Shown: positions 1-8,455 of the stretch, piece by piece
How positions within the stretch are numbered: position 1 is the stretch's first letter
Layout: every line of letters begins with the position of its first letter
Assembly: GCF_008477545.1 (NCBI RefSeq)
Contig: NZ_VORA01000001.1
Location: 372,001-436,000 of the forward strand
Direction of reading: 5' to 3'
DNA: 64,000 nt
Source: Roseibium aestuarii
GTDB taxonomy: Bacteria; Pseudomonadota; Alphaproteobacteria; Rhizobiales; Stappiaceae
The notes under the pieces: model-generated
Told to the model about the DNA's origin: nothing
Seen by the model: only the letters and a program-made list of their open reading frames with translations
Database searches by the model: none
Position numbers and translations under genes: made by a program

Positions 1-598
1 CCTGAGCGCGGCGCTGCGCGAGGAGCTGGTGCCGGAGCGCCATTTCTTCGACGGGCTGATCTCGCCGGTCGATGGGCTGGCACGCCTGTTCGAGGACGGG
101 TTTCCGCTGTTTCGCCGCGAAGACATAGCGGCGGGGCCGGGCCACCCGACCTGGCAGCCCTATGGCATCCGCTTCCTGCATCACTTCCGGCCCGAGCCGG
201 AGTCACCGGCCGATATCGACGGCTGGTTCGACCATGACCTCTCGCGCTTCCGTCACCTGCGCGGCAAGTTCGAGGCGCTGGGCGCGAGACGCCGGCTGGT
301 CTTCGTCATCTCCAACACCCAGAACAATCTGGATCTGGTCGCCCGTCAGGTCTGCCTGGAAACCCTGCATTTTGATTTGCAGGAACTGACGCGCCTGCAG
401 CAGGCGGTGGACGGGTTCTTCGGCCGGTCATGCGAGTATCTGGTGGTCGCGCATCCGGAGCGTCATGGCGGAGCGGATCTGCCGGAGCTGACGGTGCTGG
501 AGGCCGATGACAGCGAATGGACCGGAGACAAGGCACAGTGGCGCGCCCTCTTCCGCCGCTATCTGGCGAAGGACCCGGTCGAGCCCTTCGCCGTCTGA
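1..598 (+). CDS. DUF1796-like putative papain-like cysteine peptidase (5' end missing)
   Basis: The reading frame is open from base 2 through the window edge, so the true start lies upstream; about 198 residues are visible. The visible part contains FDGLISPVDGLARLFEDGF, then an HHF motif, then a basic stretch followed by LVFVIS. This order resembles the DUF1796 family (putative papain-like cysteine peptidases), which has an FDW-type start, an HDF motif and a conserved strand late in the domain. The catalytic Cys would lie upstream of the window. These proteins are often found near glycan or capsule genes, but no such neighbour is visible here. The family call rests on motif resemblance only, and the function is unproven. 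Confidence 0.5.
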   Translation, partial: LSAALREELVPERHFFDGLISPVDGLARLFEDGFPLFRREDIAAGPGHPTWQPYGIRFLHHFRPEPESPADIDGWFDHDLSRFRHLRGKFEALGARRRLVFVISNTQNNLDLVARQVCLETLHFDLQELTRLQQAVDGFFGRSCEYLVVAHPERHGGADLPELTVLEADDSEWTGDKAQWRALFRRYLAKDPVEPFAV

Positions 599-626
599 TC
601 GAGTGGCCGTGCTGGTCAGGGAAGCG

Positions 627-1352
627 TCAGATCACCCGGACCGTCGTGCCGACACCAACCCGCTCGTAAAGATCCGTCACGTCTTCATTGCGCATGCGGA
701 TGCAGCCGGAGGACACCGCCTGCCCAATGGTCCAGGGCTGGTTGGAGCCGTGGATCCGGTAGAGCGTGGAGCCGAGATAGAGGGCGCGTGCGCCCAGCGG
801 ATTGGCCGGGCCGCCTTCCATAAAGGTGGGCAGATCCGGGCGGCGGGCACGCATCTCCGCCGGCGGGCGCCAGTCGGGCCATTCCGCCTTGCGGGTGACC
901 TTGTGGGTGCCGGCCCATTCGAAGCCGGGCTTGCCCACGCCCACCCCGTAGCGCCGCGCCGTGCCGTCGGCTTGCACCAGATAGAGATAGCGCTCGTTGG
1001 TGTCGATCACGATGGTGCCGGGCTTTTCATTGCCCTGATAGGAGACGATGGTCGGCAGGAATTGCGGCGGGATCTCGCGCTGGGGCGACTGCCCCGGCTC
1101 CTGGGCCTGGGGCTGCGGCGTGCGGGCTGCCATGTGCCAGCCGCTGTCGCGGGACAGGCCACGGGTCTTGGGCGCTTCGCGCAGCTGCAGCAGCCAGGGC
1201 TGGGTCAGGTTGGGGCTGAGAACCAGAGGCGGCGGGGCGGAGCGGCCCGGGTTGCCGGCCGCGGCGGGCAGGGCGCTGGCGGCCAGAAGACACGCGGCCA
1301 GGCACGAGGCAGGCAGACCTGAGGCTCGGATCAGGCGAGGGGTACGCAACAT
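627..1352 (-). CDS. L,D-transpeptidase (YkuD domain), exported
   Basis: A 241-aa protein, probably a periplasmic cross-linking enzyme acting on peptidoglycan or attaching proteins to it. The start at 1352 is preferred over a longer upstream frame because it has a GGAG ribosome site and directly opens a signal peptide (residues 1-32, hydrophobic core CLAACLLAASALPAAA). A proline-rich linker (about 35-95) precedes the YkuD domain (about 110-241). The catalytic signature is clear: His201-Gly, then Ser215-Gly216-Cys217 with Arg219 (SSGCIRM). The gene stands alone on the minus strand. A TTAA-N7-TTAAC element lies about 180 bp upstream, so cell-cycle control by CtrA is possible. Confidence 0.93.
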   Translation of the reverse strand: MLRTPRLIRASGLPASCLAACLLAASALPAAAGNPGRSAPPPLVLSPNLTQPWLLQLREAPKTRGLSRDSGWHMAARTPQPQAQEPGQSPQREIPPQFLPTIVSYQGNEKPGTIVIDTNERYLYLVQADGTARRYGVGVGKPGFEWAGTHKVTRKAEWPDWRPPAEMRARRPDLPTFMEGGPANPLGARALYLGSTLYRIHGSNQPWTIGQAVSSGCIRMRNEDVTDLYERVGVGTTVRVI

Positions 1353-1528
1353 GGGTGTTCTGCTCCAGACGGGTCGAACGGTTCTCCCGACGGGGACGAT
1401 GCGCAGGGCGCACCTCTCCGGCCGGGATCTCATGAAAGGCTAGAGCACAAACGCATGGACTTGGTGAATCGACGGATAACCATGTTTGCAAAGTGAATCC
1501 ATGGTTAGCGCGAGGTTGAGGAACACGG

Positions 1529-1544
1529 TTAAGCCAACGTTAAC
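1529..1544. promoter_or_regulatory. CtrA-like box (TTAA-N7-TTAAC)
   Basis: The sequence TTAAGCCAACGTTAAC matches the full CtrA consensus TTAA-N7-TTAAC. It lies in the gap between two minus-strand genes, about 177 bp upstream of the L,D-transpeptidase start and just downstream of the DUF2927 stop. CtrA is the essential cell-cycle response regulator of alphaproteobacteria. Binding here is inferred from sequence only. Confidence 0.5.
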
Positions 1545-1565
1545 CCCGCCTGGCCCGCCAGAGCC

Positions 1566-2294
1566 CTACGGCAGCCTCGCACGCAGATCCCTCAGGATGA
1601 GCGGCAGCAGCGCATCCGTGTCCTTGCGGCTCATGCCCGGCCGGATGCGCGGATCATAGAGCATGTTGAGAAGGAGCCGGTCGAAGGCCGTGAAGCGGTT
1701 GTGACGGGATTCGTCGTTGAAGACGGAATGGGTCAGCGAGGTGTCGTCATTCATGGGGCCGAGGCCCTGCAGCGTCTCTTCCACCATGCAGCGGCGGAAG
1801 ATGAACTCGCCCTCGTCGGAGACGATGACCGACGTGGAGCGCTTGATGCCATCACGCCCCGAGACGACCCGCACCAGACAGCGGCCCGGCGCATCCGCGC
1901 TGGCCTTGCGATAGACCTGCTCGCGTACCGTGGTCAGATAGTCCGCCCGATCCACCACGAAGATTTCGAAATTGGCGCTCTCTGGGCTCTCGGCCAGCTC
2001 CACCTCGATGCCGGAGATCTTGCTCTCGAGTTGGCGCAGGAAGGCCTGAACGGTGGGCCGCCGATCAATCCGCGCCGGATTGTGCACATAGAAGCGCACG
2101 GGGCGGGTGTATTTCTTCACCTGATAGGGGCGCCAGCTCCAGCTGCGGTATTCCAGCCCGAAGACGGTCTTGTTGAACCCGTCGATCAGCTCCTCTGTGG
2201 TGAAGACACGATCCTCCTGCGCCCGGGCAGACGCCTCCGGCGCCAGGCACGCCAGCAGCAGGGACAGGAGGAAGAGACGCGGCAACCGCAACAT
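1566..2294 (-). CDS. DUF2927 domain protein, exported
   Basis: A 242-aa protein with an N-terminal signal peptide (LFLLSLLLACLAPEASA). The rest fits DUF2927, a family of unknown function common in alphaproteobacteria: a C-terminal RRCMVEETLQGLG segment, then a ND...SVFND region, then FDRLLLNMLYDPRI and RPGM. The EE-x-x-Q-x-L-G and D-rich segments are the family's conserved core and could form a metal or protease-like site, but I cannot show that. No operon partner is obvious, because the next minus-strand gene downstream is separated by more than 200 bp. A role in the periplasm or cell envelope is inferred from the signal sequence. Confidence 0.82.
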   Translation of the reverse strand: MLRLPRLFLLSLLLACLAPEASARAQEDRVFTTEELIDGFNKTVFGLEYRSWSWRPYQVKKYTRPVRFYVHNPARIDRRPTVQAFLRQLESKISGIEVELAESPESANFEIFVVDRADYLTTVREQVYRKASADAPGRCLVRVVSGRDGIKRSTSVIVSDEGEFIFRRCMVEETLQGLGPMNDDTSLTHSVFNDESRHNRFTAFDRLLLNMLYDPRIRPGMSRKDTDALLPLILRDLRARLP

Positions 2295-2643
2295 GGGATC
2301 GGCAGAACCAGGGCAAGGGGTGGGGACGGGGAATCAATGCCGGAGCGTTCAGAGCATCTTAGAGGAGTTTCGCCGGGCGGCCAACGCAAGGCGGTATGCC
2401 AGCCGCCGGAGCGCCGTGCGCCGCCTGACGTCGCAAGAGAACCGGTCGGCGCACCGCATCGAAGCTGCAATCTGTGACCCTGGAACGCCGCGTGCTGGCT
2501 CATGATCCCCCTTGTCGGGACTGACAGGGTTCGCAAATGACCGGATGCAGGCGTTTCGTCCGAAAAAACATTTCCTTAAAGGTTCCGCGCCTATGGTCTG
2601 CGGACGTGTGGTGTGCGGTTTCCCGGGAGTTGGCGGAGACAAG
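2295..2643. other. Divergent intergenic region
   Basis: This 349-bp gap lies between the start of the minus-strand DUF2927 gene and the start of the plus-strand CheZ-like gene. An upstream in-frame extension of the latter exists from 2512 but lacks a ribosome site. An A-rich run and a single TTAA half-site occur around 2564-2580. I see no RNA gene, and divergent promoters are expected. Confidence 0.5.
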
Positions 2644-3396
2644 ATGGTTGCTGTGAGAAAGTCCTTTCGCGCCGAGAGCTTGATGCGCGTTCAGTACGAC
2701 GGTGACGAACCGGGGATTGGCGAAGATCGCCGGCATCAGGAGCTGATGTCGGAAATTGCCGAGCTGAAGCGTCTGTTCCAGCAGACCCGCGCCGATACGC
2801 CTCAGGTTCAGGTTGACCCGAAGGCTGTCAGCGACAGCGTCCTTCAGGAATTCCGCAAGGAGATGAATGAAGCCTCCAAGCTGAAGGTCGAGCTCGACGC
2901 CATCTATGAGGCGATCAACCAGACCAAGAAGGAAATCGCCACCCTTCACCACACCACCGGCTCCCGTGGTGAGGAAATGACCCGTGTCACCAATGAACTC
3001 GATGCCGTCGTCTCCGGCACCGAAGGCGCGACCGAAGCCATTCTGTCCTCTGCCGAATTCATCGACGAGACCGCAAACACCCTTTCCGCCCGCCTCAAGG
3101 GCCAGGATGCGGATCTGGCCAATGACATCCAGGAACGGGTGATCCAGATCTTCGAGGCCTGCAACTTCCAGGATCTGACCGGCCAGCGCATCACCAAGGT
3201 GGTGGGCACCCTGCGTTTCATCGAGGACCGCATCATCCAGATGATGGACATCTGGGGCGGCATCGAGAGCTTCCGCGATGTCGAGGTCGAGCAGCGGGCC
3301 GAAAAGCTCGGCGATGCGAAGCTGCTCAACGGTCCGTCTCTCGACACCGACATGGACGTCGCCAGCCAGGACGACATCGACGCGCTCTTTGCCTGA
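2644..3396 (+). CDS. CheZ-like protein phosphatase, paralog 1
   Basis: A 250-aa protein. The ATG at 2644 is chosen because GGAG sits 7 bases upstream; the frame extends to 2512 without support. A long helical region leads to FEACNFQDLTGQRI (about 170-183). This holds the CheZ catalytic pair Asp177 and Gln181 of the FQDxTGQ motif, which in CheZ dephosphorylates CheY-P. The C-terminus ends SQDDIDALFA, an acidic amphipathic tail expected to bind CheY. A paralog at 34464-35141 follows a stand-alone cheY, whereas this copy has no chemotaxis neighbour. It probably acts in the cytoplasm on a CheY-type regulator. The target could be a non-flagellar CheY, so the partner is open. Confidence 0.85.
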   Translation: MVAVRKSFRAESLMRVQYDGDEPGIGEDRRHQELMSEIAELKRLFQQTRADTPQVQVDPKAVSDSVLQEFRKEMNEASKLKVELDAIYEAINQTKKEIATLHHTTGSRGEEMTRVTNELDAVVSGTEGATEAILSSAEFIDETANTLSARLKGQDADLANDIQERVIQIFEACNFQDLTGQRITKVVGTLRFIEDRIIQMMDIWGGIESFRDVEVEQRAEKLGDAKLLNGPSLDTDMDVASQDDIDALFA

Positions 3397-3426
3397 GCTC
3401 GGTCTCGCCCGAGACGTCCGAATTCG

Positions 3427-3458
3427 CGAGCCGTCCCTCGGGGCGGCTCGTTTCGTTT
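3427..3458 (+). terminator. Rho-independent terminator of the CheZ-like gene
   Basis: The inverted repeat CGAGCCG / CGGCTCG has the loop TCCCTCGGGG and is followed by TTTCGTTT. It sits about 30 bp after the CheZ-like stop codon. The same loop sequence occurs in the terminator of the second CheZ-like gene at 35165-35195. Confidence 0.75.
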
Positions 3459-3548
3459 GCGCCTCCCTCCGCGTCGTGCCGCCTTGCCACTGACCGTGAT
3501 TCATGCCATCAAGAACGAAACGGGAACAATCTCACCGGGAGGCGATGA

Positions 3549-4214
3549 ATGTCGGACCAGAGCAATGCACCAGACCTTCCCGAGGGTCTGATCCTCGGTG
3601 ACGACGGCAAGGCACGCTGCTGGTGGCATGGCGGTCTCGAAGATTACCAGCGGTACCACGACGAGGAGTGGGGCTGGCCTGTCGATGAGGACCGGCGCCT
3701 CTTCGAGAAGCTCTGCCTGGAAGGGTTTCAGTCCGGCCTGTCCTGGCTCACCATCCTGCGCAAGCGTGAGGCCTTCCGCGCCGCCTTCGCCAATTTCGAG
3801 GCGGAGAAGGTCGCCCGTTTCGATGACACTGACATCGCGCGCTGTCTTGCCGATGCGGGCATCGTGCGCCATCGCGGCAAGATCCTCTCGGTGATCAACA
3901 ATGCCCGCCGTGTGCTTGAGCTGAAGCAGGAAGCTGGCTCCCTTGCCGCCTTCATCTGGAGCTTCGAGCCGCCGGAGCGGGAGCTGGCCCCGGTCAAGGG
4001 CACCATTCCCGGCAGTACGGCAGAAAGCACGGCGCTCTCCAAGGCCCTGAAGAAGCGGGGCTGGAGCTTTGTCGGCCCGACCACGGTCTATGCCTTCATG
4101 CAGTCCATGGGGATGGTCAATGATCACCTGGACGGCTGTTGCTGCCGCGCGCCCGTCCATGCTGCCCGGCTGCGTTTCGTGCGTCCTCAGGATCGGGCCG
4201 CAGCCCCCGGCTGA
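3549..4214 (+). CDS. tag: DNA-3-methyladenine glycosylase I
   Basis: A 221-aa base-excision repair enzyme that removes 3-methyladenine from DNA. The zinc ligands of the Tag family are in place: Cys24 (RCWWHG), His37 (YHDEEWG), and His193 with Cys197 (NDHLDGCCCR). The catalytic-pocket segment FEKLCLEGFQSGLSW carries the expected Glu58 and Trp66. The first 20 residues are a short family-variable extension. Length and motif order match E. coli Tag closely apart from this extension and a short basic C-terminal tail. The ATG at 3549 follows a GGGAGGCGATGA stretch that provides the ribosome site. It is a single gene between terminators. Confidence 0.96.
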   Translation: MSDQSNAPDLPEGLILGDDGKARCWWHGGLEDYQRYHDEEWGWPVDEDRRLFEKLCLEGFQSGLSWLTILRKREAFRAAFANFEAEKVARFDDTDIARCLADAGIVRHRGKILSVINNARRVLELKQEAGSLAAFIWSFEPPERELAPVKGTIPGSTAESTALSKALKKRGWSFVGPTTVYAFMQSMGMVNDHLDGCCCRAPVHAARLRFVRPQDRAAAPG

Positions 4215-4386
4215 GCGGGCCATCGGTCCTTGTCACCCCTGACCGGAGCGGGATCGCGGTCCTCTCACACCCCTGTGAAGAGCCTTGATGAGATCCGGAC
4301 GCGCATCCTGTCGTATGATGATCACAACAGGAACTCTTCCTCCCCTCCTGTTCATTTGCCCGAGGTAGTCACCTGCCTCGAACTCA

Positions 4387-4422
4387 AAGGGCCACCGGAT
4401 CTCTCCGGTGGCCCTTCTTTTA
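4387..4422. terminator. Terminator hairpin between convergent tag and hisG
   Basis: A perfect 12-bp stem AAGGGCCACCGG / CCGGTGGCCCTT has a 6-base loop and is followed on the plus strand by CTTTTATT. It lies 20 bp beyond the hisG stop on the other strand, so it probably ends transcription from both sides, more strongly for the plus strand. Confidence 0.85.
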
Positions 4423-4440
4423 TTCCTCGTGGCGCGGCCC

Positions 4441-5421
4441 TCAGCCCTTGCCGCCGGCGACCTTTTCGGCAAAGGGCGCGTAGAGCGCGTTGTCTTCCCG
4501 GAAGACATATTCCAGATCCTGCACGGTGACCGCGGCGCAACCCAGACCGATCAGCGCCTTGGCGCAATCGGCGACCTTGGCCTTGGGGCACAGCAGGGTC
4601 AGCACCGAATTGTCCGCGCCGTCCGATCCGAAGGGTGCGGTTGCGCCGAAGCGATAGGCTTCCGCCAGCGCCTTGCGCCGGTCGCCGACCTTCGCCTGGA
4701 TCTTGCGCAGGCCCCGGGCTTCTTCTTCCGCGGCGATCCTGTCGAGGATGGCGCGCGCCATGTTCAGCGCTCCCGCCGACCAGTCGGCCCGGCGCGACGC
4801 CACCAGATGAGCCTGGCTCTTCAGCATCACCCCGTCGCCGAGAATCTTCAGGTTGTTCGCCTGAAGCGTGGAGCCGGTGGTGGTGATGTCGACGATCAGC
4901 TCGGCCGAACCTGCGGCTGGCGCCCCTTCGGTCGCCCCGGCGCTTTCGACGATGCGATAGTCCGCCAGCCCGTGACGGGCAAAGAAGGCGCGGGTCAGGT
5001 TGACGTATTTCGTCGCCACCCGCAGGCGGTTGCCATGCCGGTTGCGGAAGTCCGAGGCCACGTCATTGAGGTCGGCCATGGTCTCCACGTCGATCCATGC
5101 CTTGGGCACGGCCACGACCACATCTGCGTATCCGAAGCCCAGCGGGGTCACCAGATGGATCGCATCCTCCGGGGCACTGATGCTCTCATGCACCAGATCC
5201 AGCCCGGTAATGCCGAAATGCACGGACCCGTCAGCGAGCTCGCGGGCGATTTCCGAGGCGGAGAGGAACGCGATGTCCACATCCGGCAGCTCGGCAATCG
5301 TGCCGCGATAGTTGCGGGCACCGCCCGGCTGCATTACGCGCAGGCCGGAGCGGGCGAAGAAGGCGTGGGTGTTTTCCTGAAGCCGTCCCTTGGAGGGGAT
5401 GGCGATCGTGAGCTTGCTCAT
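4441..5421 (-). CDS. hisG: ATP phosphoribosyltransferase, catalytic chain (long form)
   Basis: First enzyme of histidine synthesis, joining ATP and PRPP. The start at 5421 overlaps the hisZ stop in an ATGA arrangement, implying translational coupling. The 326-aa product begins [12 protein letters not shown] and contains the PRPP-binding segment [14 protein letters not shown], as HisG proteins do. It is about 100 residues longer than the short HisG that normally works with HisZ. The extra C-terminal part (from about residue 225) resembles the ACT-like regulatory region of long HisG. Similar long HisG proteins next to HisZ are known to me from Bradyrhizobium-type genomes. Having both HisZ and this extension raises the question of which part senses histidine. 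Confidence 0.95.
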   Translation of the reverse strand: MSKLTIAIPSKGRLQENTHAFFARSGLRVMQPGGARNYRGTIAELPDVDIAFLSASEIARELADGSVHFGITGLDLVHESISAPEDAIHLVTPLGFGYADVVVAVPKAWIDVETMADLNDVASDFRNRHGNRLRVATKYVNLTRAFFARHGLADYRIVESAGATEGAPAAGSAELIVDITTTGSTLQANNLKILGDGVMLKSQAHLVASRRADWSAGALNMARAILDRIAAEEEARGLRKIQAKVGDRRKALAEAYRFGATAPFGSDGADNSVLTLLCPKAKVADCAKALIGLGCAAVTVQDLEYVFREDNALYAPFAEKVAGGKG

Positions 5422-6593
5422 GCGTCCTCTCCGCAAGTCTTGGCAACCCGGTCGAGCCAGACCGAGAAGCCGATGGCCGGAACGTCGCTCTCCGCGCCCA
5501 GCAGGGTGACCAGCCGGTCATAGCGGCCACCACCCACCAGCTGCCCTTCGTCGGCGCCGCTGCGGGCGTGGATCTCGAAGACGAAGCCTGAGTAATAGTC
5601 CAGACGGCGGCCGAAATCGGCGGCGAAATGCAGCTGCGAGGCCGCAACGCCCCGGGCTTCCAGCGCCTTCAGCCGTGCGGCGAAGGTCTGGATCGGAAGT
5701 TGCAGGTCGATGCCGCTGTCGGCCGCAAAGAGGCGCAGCTGATCGAGGGCCTGATCAGCCGGGCCGTTGATGGCGAGATAGCGCGACAGCACCGCAGCTG
5801 CCTGGGCGTTGGTGCCGTTGCCGCCGGCAAGGGCTGCCTGTTCCAGGAAGCGGTCGGCGATCTCGCTCGGCGTGCGTCCGCCTACGGCCGAGATCCCGGC
5901 GATCGACAGCAGATCCTCCACCACCGCATGGGCGGCTTCCGGGGCGACCCCTTCCAGGGCGGAAAGGAAGCCGAAGCGCACATCGCGGCTTTCGTCGCGG
6001 CTGGCGTCCCCGGCGCTCTGGCCGGTTCCGGCCATGCGGGCGATGGCGTCGGTCAGCTTCTGGCCCTCGCCGAAGAGGCCGCGCAGGCGACGCTGCCAGG
6101 CGGCCGGCAGGTTGAGGCCCGAAAGAACCGCCGCAAAGAGGGTCTCGTCCCCGATGCGGATGTCCTGATCCTCGACCCCGAGGGTGGCCAGCACCGAGGA
6201 GGAGAGGGCGAGCATGTCCGCATCCGCCCCGTCCAGATCGGCCCGGCCCAGGCTTTCGGCGCCGAGCTGCGGGATCTCTCCCGTGCCGTCTGCGCGCTGG
6301 CGGAACACCAGACCGTTATAGACATAATCCGCCGGAGCCGTGCCACCGTCCGCCAGATGCTGGCGGCAGACGGGGATGGTGAAGTCCGGTCGCAGGCACA
6401 GGTCCGCACCGTCAGGGCCGGTGGTCAGGAACAGGCGGCGCCGGATGTCCTCGCCGATGAGGTCGAGGAACACGTCGGCCGGCTGAAGAACCGGCGGCTC
6501 GATCGGCGTATGACCTGCCTTTTCCAGCAGCGACAGGGCCGCGGCGATCCGGGTCTTCGACAGGGCAGGGCTCTTGGGCGGGATTGCGATCAT
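5418..6593 (-). CDS. hisZ: ATP phosphoribosyltransferase regulatory subunit
   Basis: A 391-aa HisRS-like paralog that lacks tRNA-charging function and acts as the regulatory subunit of HisG. The class II synthetase fold is visible: [12 protein letters not shown] (motif 2 region), YNGLVFRQ, and [13 protein letters not shown] with [10 protein letters not shown] at the end (motif 3 region). The anticodon-binding domain of true HisRS is absent. The start at 6593 is preferred because GGAG lies 9 bases upstream and the ATG follows the hisS stop by one base (TGACATG). Longer frames would run back into hisS. It is co-transcribed as hisS-hisZ-hisG, so the paralogs sit side by side. Confidence 0.93.
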   Translation of the reverse strand: MIAIPPKSPALSKTRIAAALSLLEKAGHTPIEPPVLQPADVFLDLIGEDIRRRLFLTTGPDGADLCLRPDFTIPVCRQHLADGGTAPADYVYNGLVFRQRADGTGEIPQLGAESLGRADLDGADADMLALSSSVLATLGVEDQDIRIGDETLFAAVLSGLNLPAAWQRRLRGLFGEGQKLTDAIARMAGTGQSAGDASRDESRDVRFGFLSALEGVAPEAAHAVVEDLLSIAGISAVGGRTPSEIADRFLEQAALAGGNGTNAQAAAVLSRYLAINGPADQALDQLRLFAADSGIDLQLPIQTFAARLKALEARGVAASQLHFAADFGRRLDYYSGFVFEIHARSGADEGQLVGGGRYDRLVTLLGAESDVPAIGFSVWLDRVAKTCGEDA

Positions 6594-6594
6594 G

Positions 6595-8070
6595 TCAGGC
6601 AGCTCCGGCATTGGCGGAGCGGGCGCGGTCCTCTGCCTGATCGGCGAGGAGCTTGCGCACGGTCTCCACCAGGGCATTCTCGGCCACGGTGATCTGGGCC
6701 GGGCGGCTTTCGCGCCAGGTCACGTTGTCGGTGATTTCCTCCGACAGGCGCTTGCCCTCGATCAGATCCTTGATCTGAAGTTCGCCGGCGGCGCGCTCGT
6801 CAGAGCCCTGGATGATGGCGATGGGGCAGTCGCGGCGGTCGGCATATTTCAGCTGGTTGCCGAACTTCTTCCAGTTGCCCTGATACATCTCGGCGCGAAT
6901 GCCGGCACCGCGCAGGTCCTGCACCATCTTCTGATAGCGGCCGAGAGCCTCCGCATCGCCGTCCATGACGGTGACGAGCACCGGGGCGACGACCTCGGTC
7001 TGACCCAGCTTGCCCAGGTTCTTCAGCGCGGTCATCAGGCGGGAAACGCCGATGGAGAAACCGGTCGCCGGCACGTCGCGGCCGGTGAAGCGCTTCACCA
7101 GCCCGTCATAGCGCCCGCCGCCACCGACGGAGCCGAACTGGACGACTTCGCCCTTCTCGTTCGTCACGTCGAAGAGCAGCTCGGCCTCATAGACAGGGCC
7201 GGTGTAATATTCGAGGCCGCGCACCACGGAAGGATCGATCTTCACCCGGTCCGCGCCATAGCCGCAGGCATCGAAGATCGCCTGCATCTGGTCGAGCTCG
7301 GCCTGACCTTCGTTGTCGATCTGGGCGGTGCCGCCGACAAAGCCGACGATCTGGTCGATGGCTGCGGCGTCGAGTTCAGCGCCCTTGGTGAAGTCGCCGC
7401 TCTCGTCCTTGCGGCCTTCGCCCAGAAGCAGGCGCACGCCCTCGGTGCCGAACTTGTCCAGCTTGTCGATGGCGCGCAGCACGGTCAGCCGGCGCTCCGC
7501 GTTCTCGTCACCGCCAAGGCCGATGGCGTCCAGAACCCCGTCGAGAACCTTGCGGTTGTTGACGCGGATCACATACTGGCCACGCTGCAGGCCGAGGGCC
7601 TCCATGGCATCGGCCATCATCATGCACATTTCGGCGTCGGTCTGGACGCCGGGCGCGCCCACCGTGTCCGCGTCGAACTGCATGAACTGGCGGAAGCGCC
7701 CCGGCCCCGGCTTTTCGTTGCGGAACACCCAGCCGGCGCGATAGGTGCGGTAGGGCAGCTGGATCTCGTTGATGTTCTCTGCCACGTGCCGGGCCAGCGG
7801 CGCGGTCAGGTCATAGCGCAGGCTCATCCACTGCTCGTCATCGTCCTGCACGGAGAAGACGCCGGCGTTCGGCCGGTCCGTGTCGGGCAGGAACTTGCCG
7901 AGGCAGTCCGTATATTCGAAGGCCGGAGTCTCGACCGGATCGAAGCCGTAGCGTTCGTAGACCTCCTTGATCCTGGCGATCATCTCATCCGTGGCACGGA
8001 TGTCGGCGGCAGAGCGGTCAACGAACCCGCGCGGCAGGCGCGCCTTGAGTTTGTTCGGCTTTTTGGACAT
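6595..8070 (-). CDS. hisS: Histidyl-tRNA synthetase, alphaproteobacterial type
   Basis: A 491-aa class II synthetase that charges tRNA-His. Motif 2 reads [20 protein letters not shown], the histidine-specific motif reads [12 protein letters not shown], and motif 3 is GGGGRYDGL with [10 protein letters not shown]-terminal anticodon-binding domain (about 370-470) follows. The GPGR motif 2 and the [11 protein letters not shown] sequence differ from the bacterial norm (PQ.GR and GLDYY..TVFE). They match the divergent HisRS of an alphaproteobacterial group whose tRNA-His lacks the extra G at position -1. It heads the hisS-hisZ-hisG operon. Upstream is a 385-bp gap holding its promoter. Confidence 0.97.
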   Translation of the reverse strand: MSKKPNKLKARLPRGFVDRSAADIRATDEMIARIKEVYERYGFDPVETPAFEYTDCLGKFLPDTDRPNAGVFSVQDDDEQWMSLRYDLTAPLARHVAENINEIQLPYRTYRAGWVFRNEKPGPGRFRQFMQFDADTVGAPGVQTDAEMCMMMADAMEALGLQRGQYVIRVNNRKVLDGVLDAIGLGGDENAERRLTVLRAIDKLDKFGTEGVRLLLGEGRKDESGDFTKGAELDAAAIDQIVGFVGGTAQIDNEGQAELDQMQAIFDACGYGADRVKIDPSVVRGLEYYTGPVYEAELLFDVTNEKGEVVQFGSVGGGGRYDGLVKRFTGRDVPATGFSIGVSRLMTALKNLGKLGQTEVVAPVLVTVMDGDAEALGRYQKMVQDLRGAGIRAEMYQGNWKKFGNQLKYADRRDCPIAIIQGSDERAAGELQIKDLIEGKRLSEEITDNVTWRESRPAQITVAENALVETVRKLLADQAEDRARSANAGAA

Positions 8071-8455
8071 GGCGTTCTGAAGTCCCGGCGAAGAATGTCT
8101 GGCCGGCGGATCCGTGGTCGGAGCAAGCGCCGGTGTGTTCCGGCTGTCCTAGACGAAACGCCATTTCAGGGCAAGGCAAGCCTTCCGCAACCCTTCGCGG
8201 TTTCTGCCAGCCATACGGAAAAGTAAGGACTGTCAGGCATAAGGAAACCGACCTTCTCCGGCGATCGGCGTGCATGTCTCCGTCGCTGCCTGCGAACCGG
8301 CCGTCCGGACCGTTCTCGCCGCTGCGCGACGGGATGTTCCGGCGGTTTCGCTTGCATTCACCGGGTGTCGGAGTATGGTCCGCCCACTTTTTTGACCGGC
8401 CAGGCTGCTCCGATCCGCTCGCGAGCGCCGAAAGCCCCAGCACTGGACAGTTTCA
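8071..8455. other. Divergent intergenic region upstream of hisS and the GT2-GtrA gene
   Basis: This 385-bp gap separates the diverging hisS and glycosyltransferase genes. Open frames cross it but have no ribosome sites and unconvincing translations. No terminator, RNA gene or operator stands out. Promoters for both flanking genes must lie here. Confidence 0.45.

Noticed and set aside
2512..2643. Longer N-terminus for the first CheZ-like protein
   Set aside because: The frame is open, but there is no ribosome site and the added residues have no family resemblance, while GGAG precedes the ATG at 2644.
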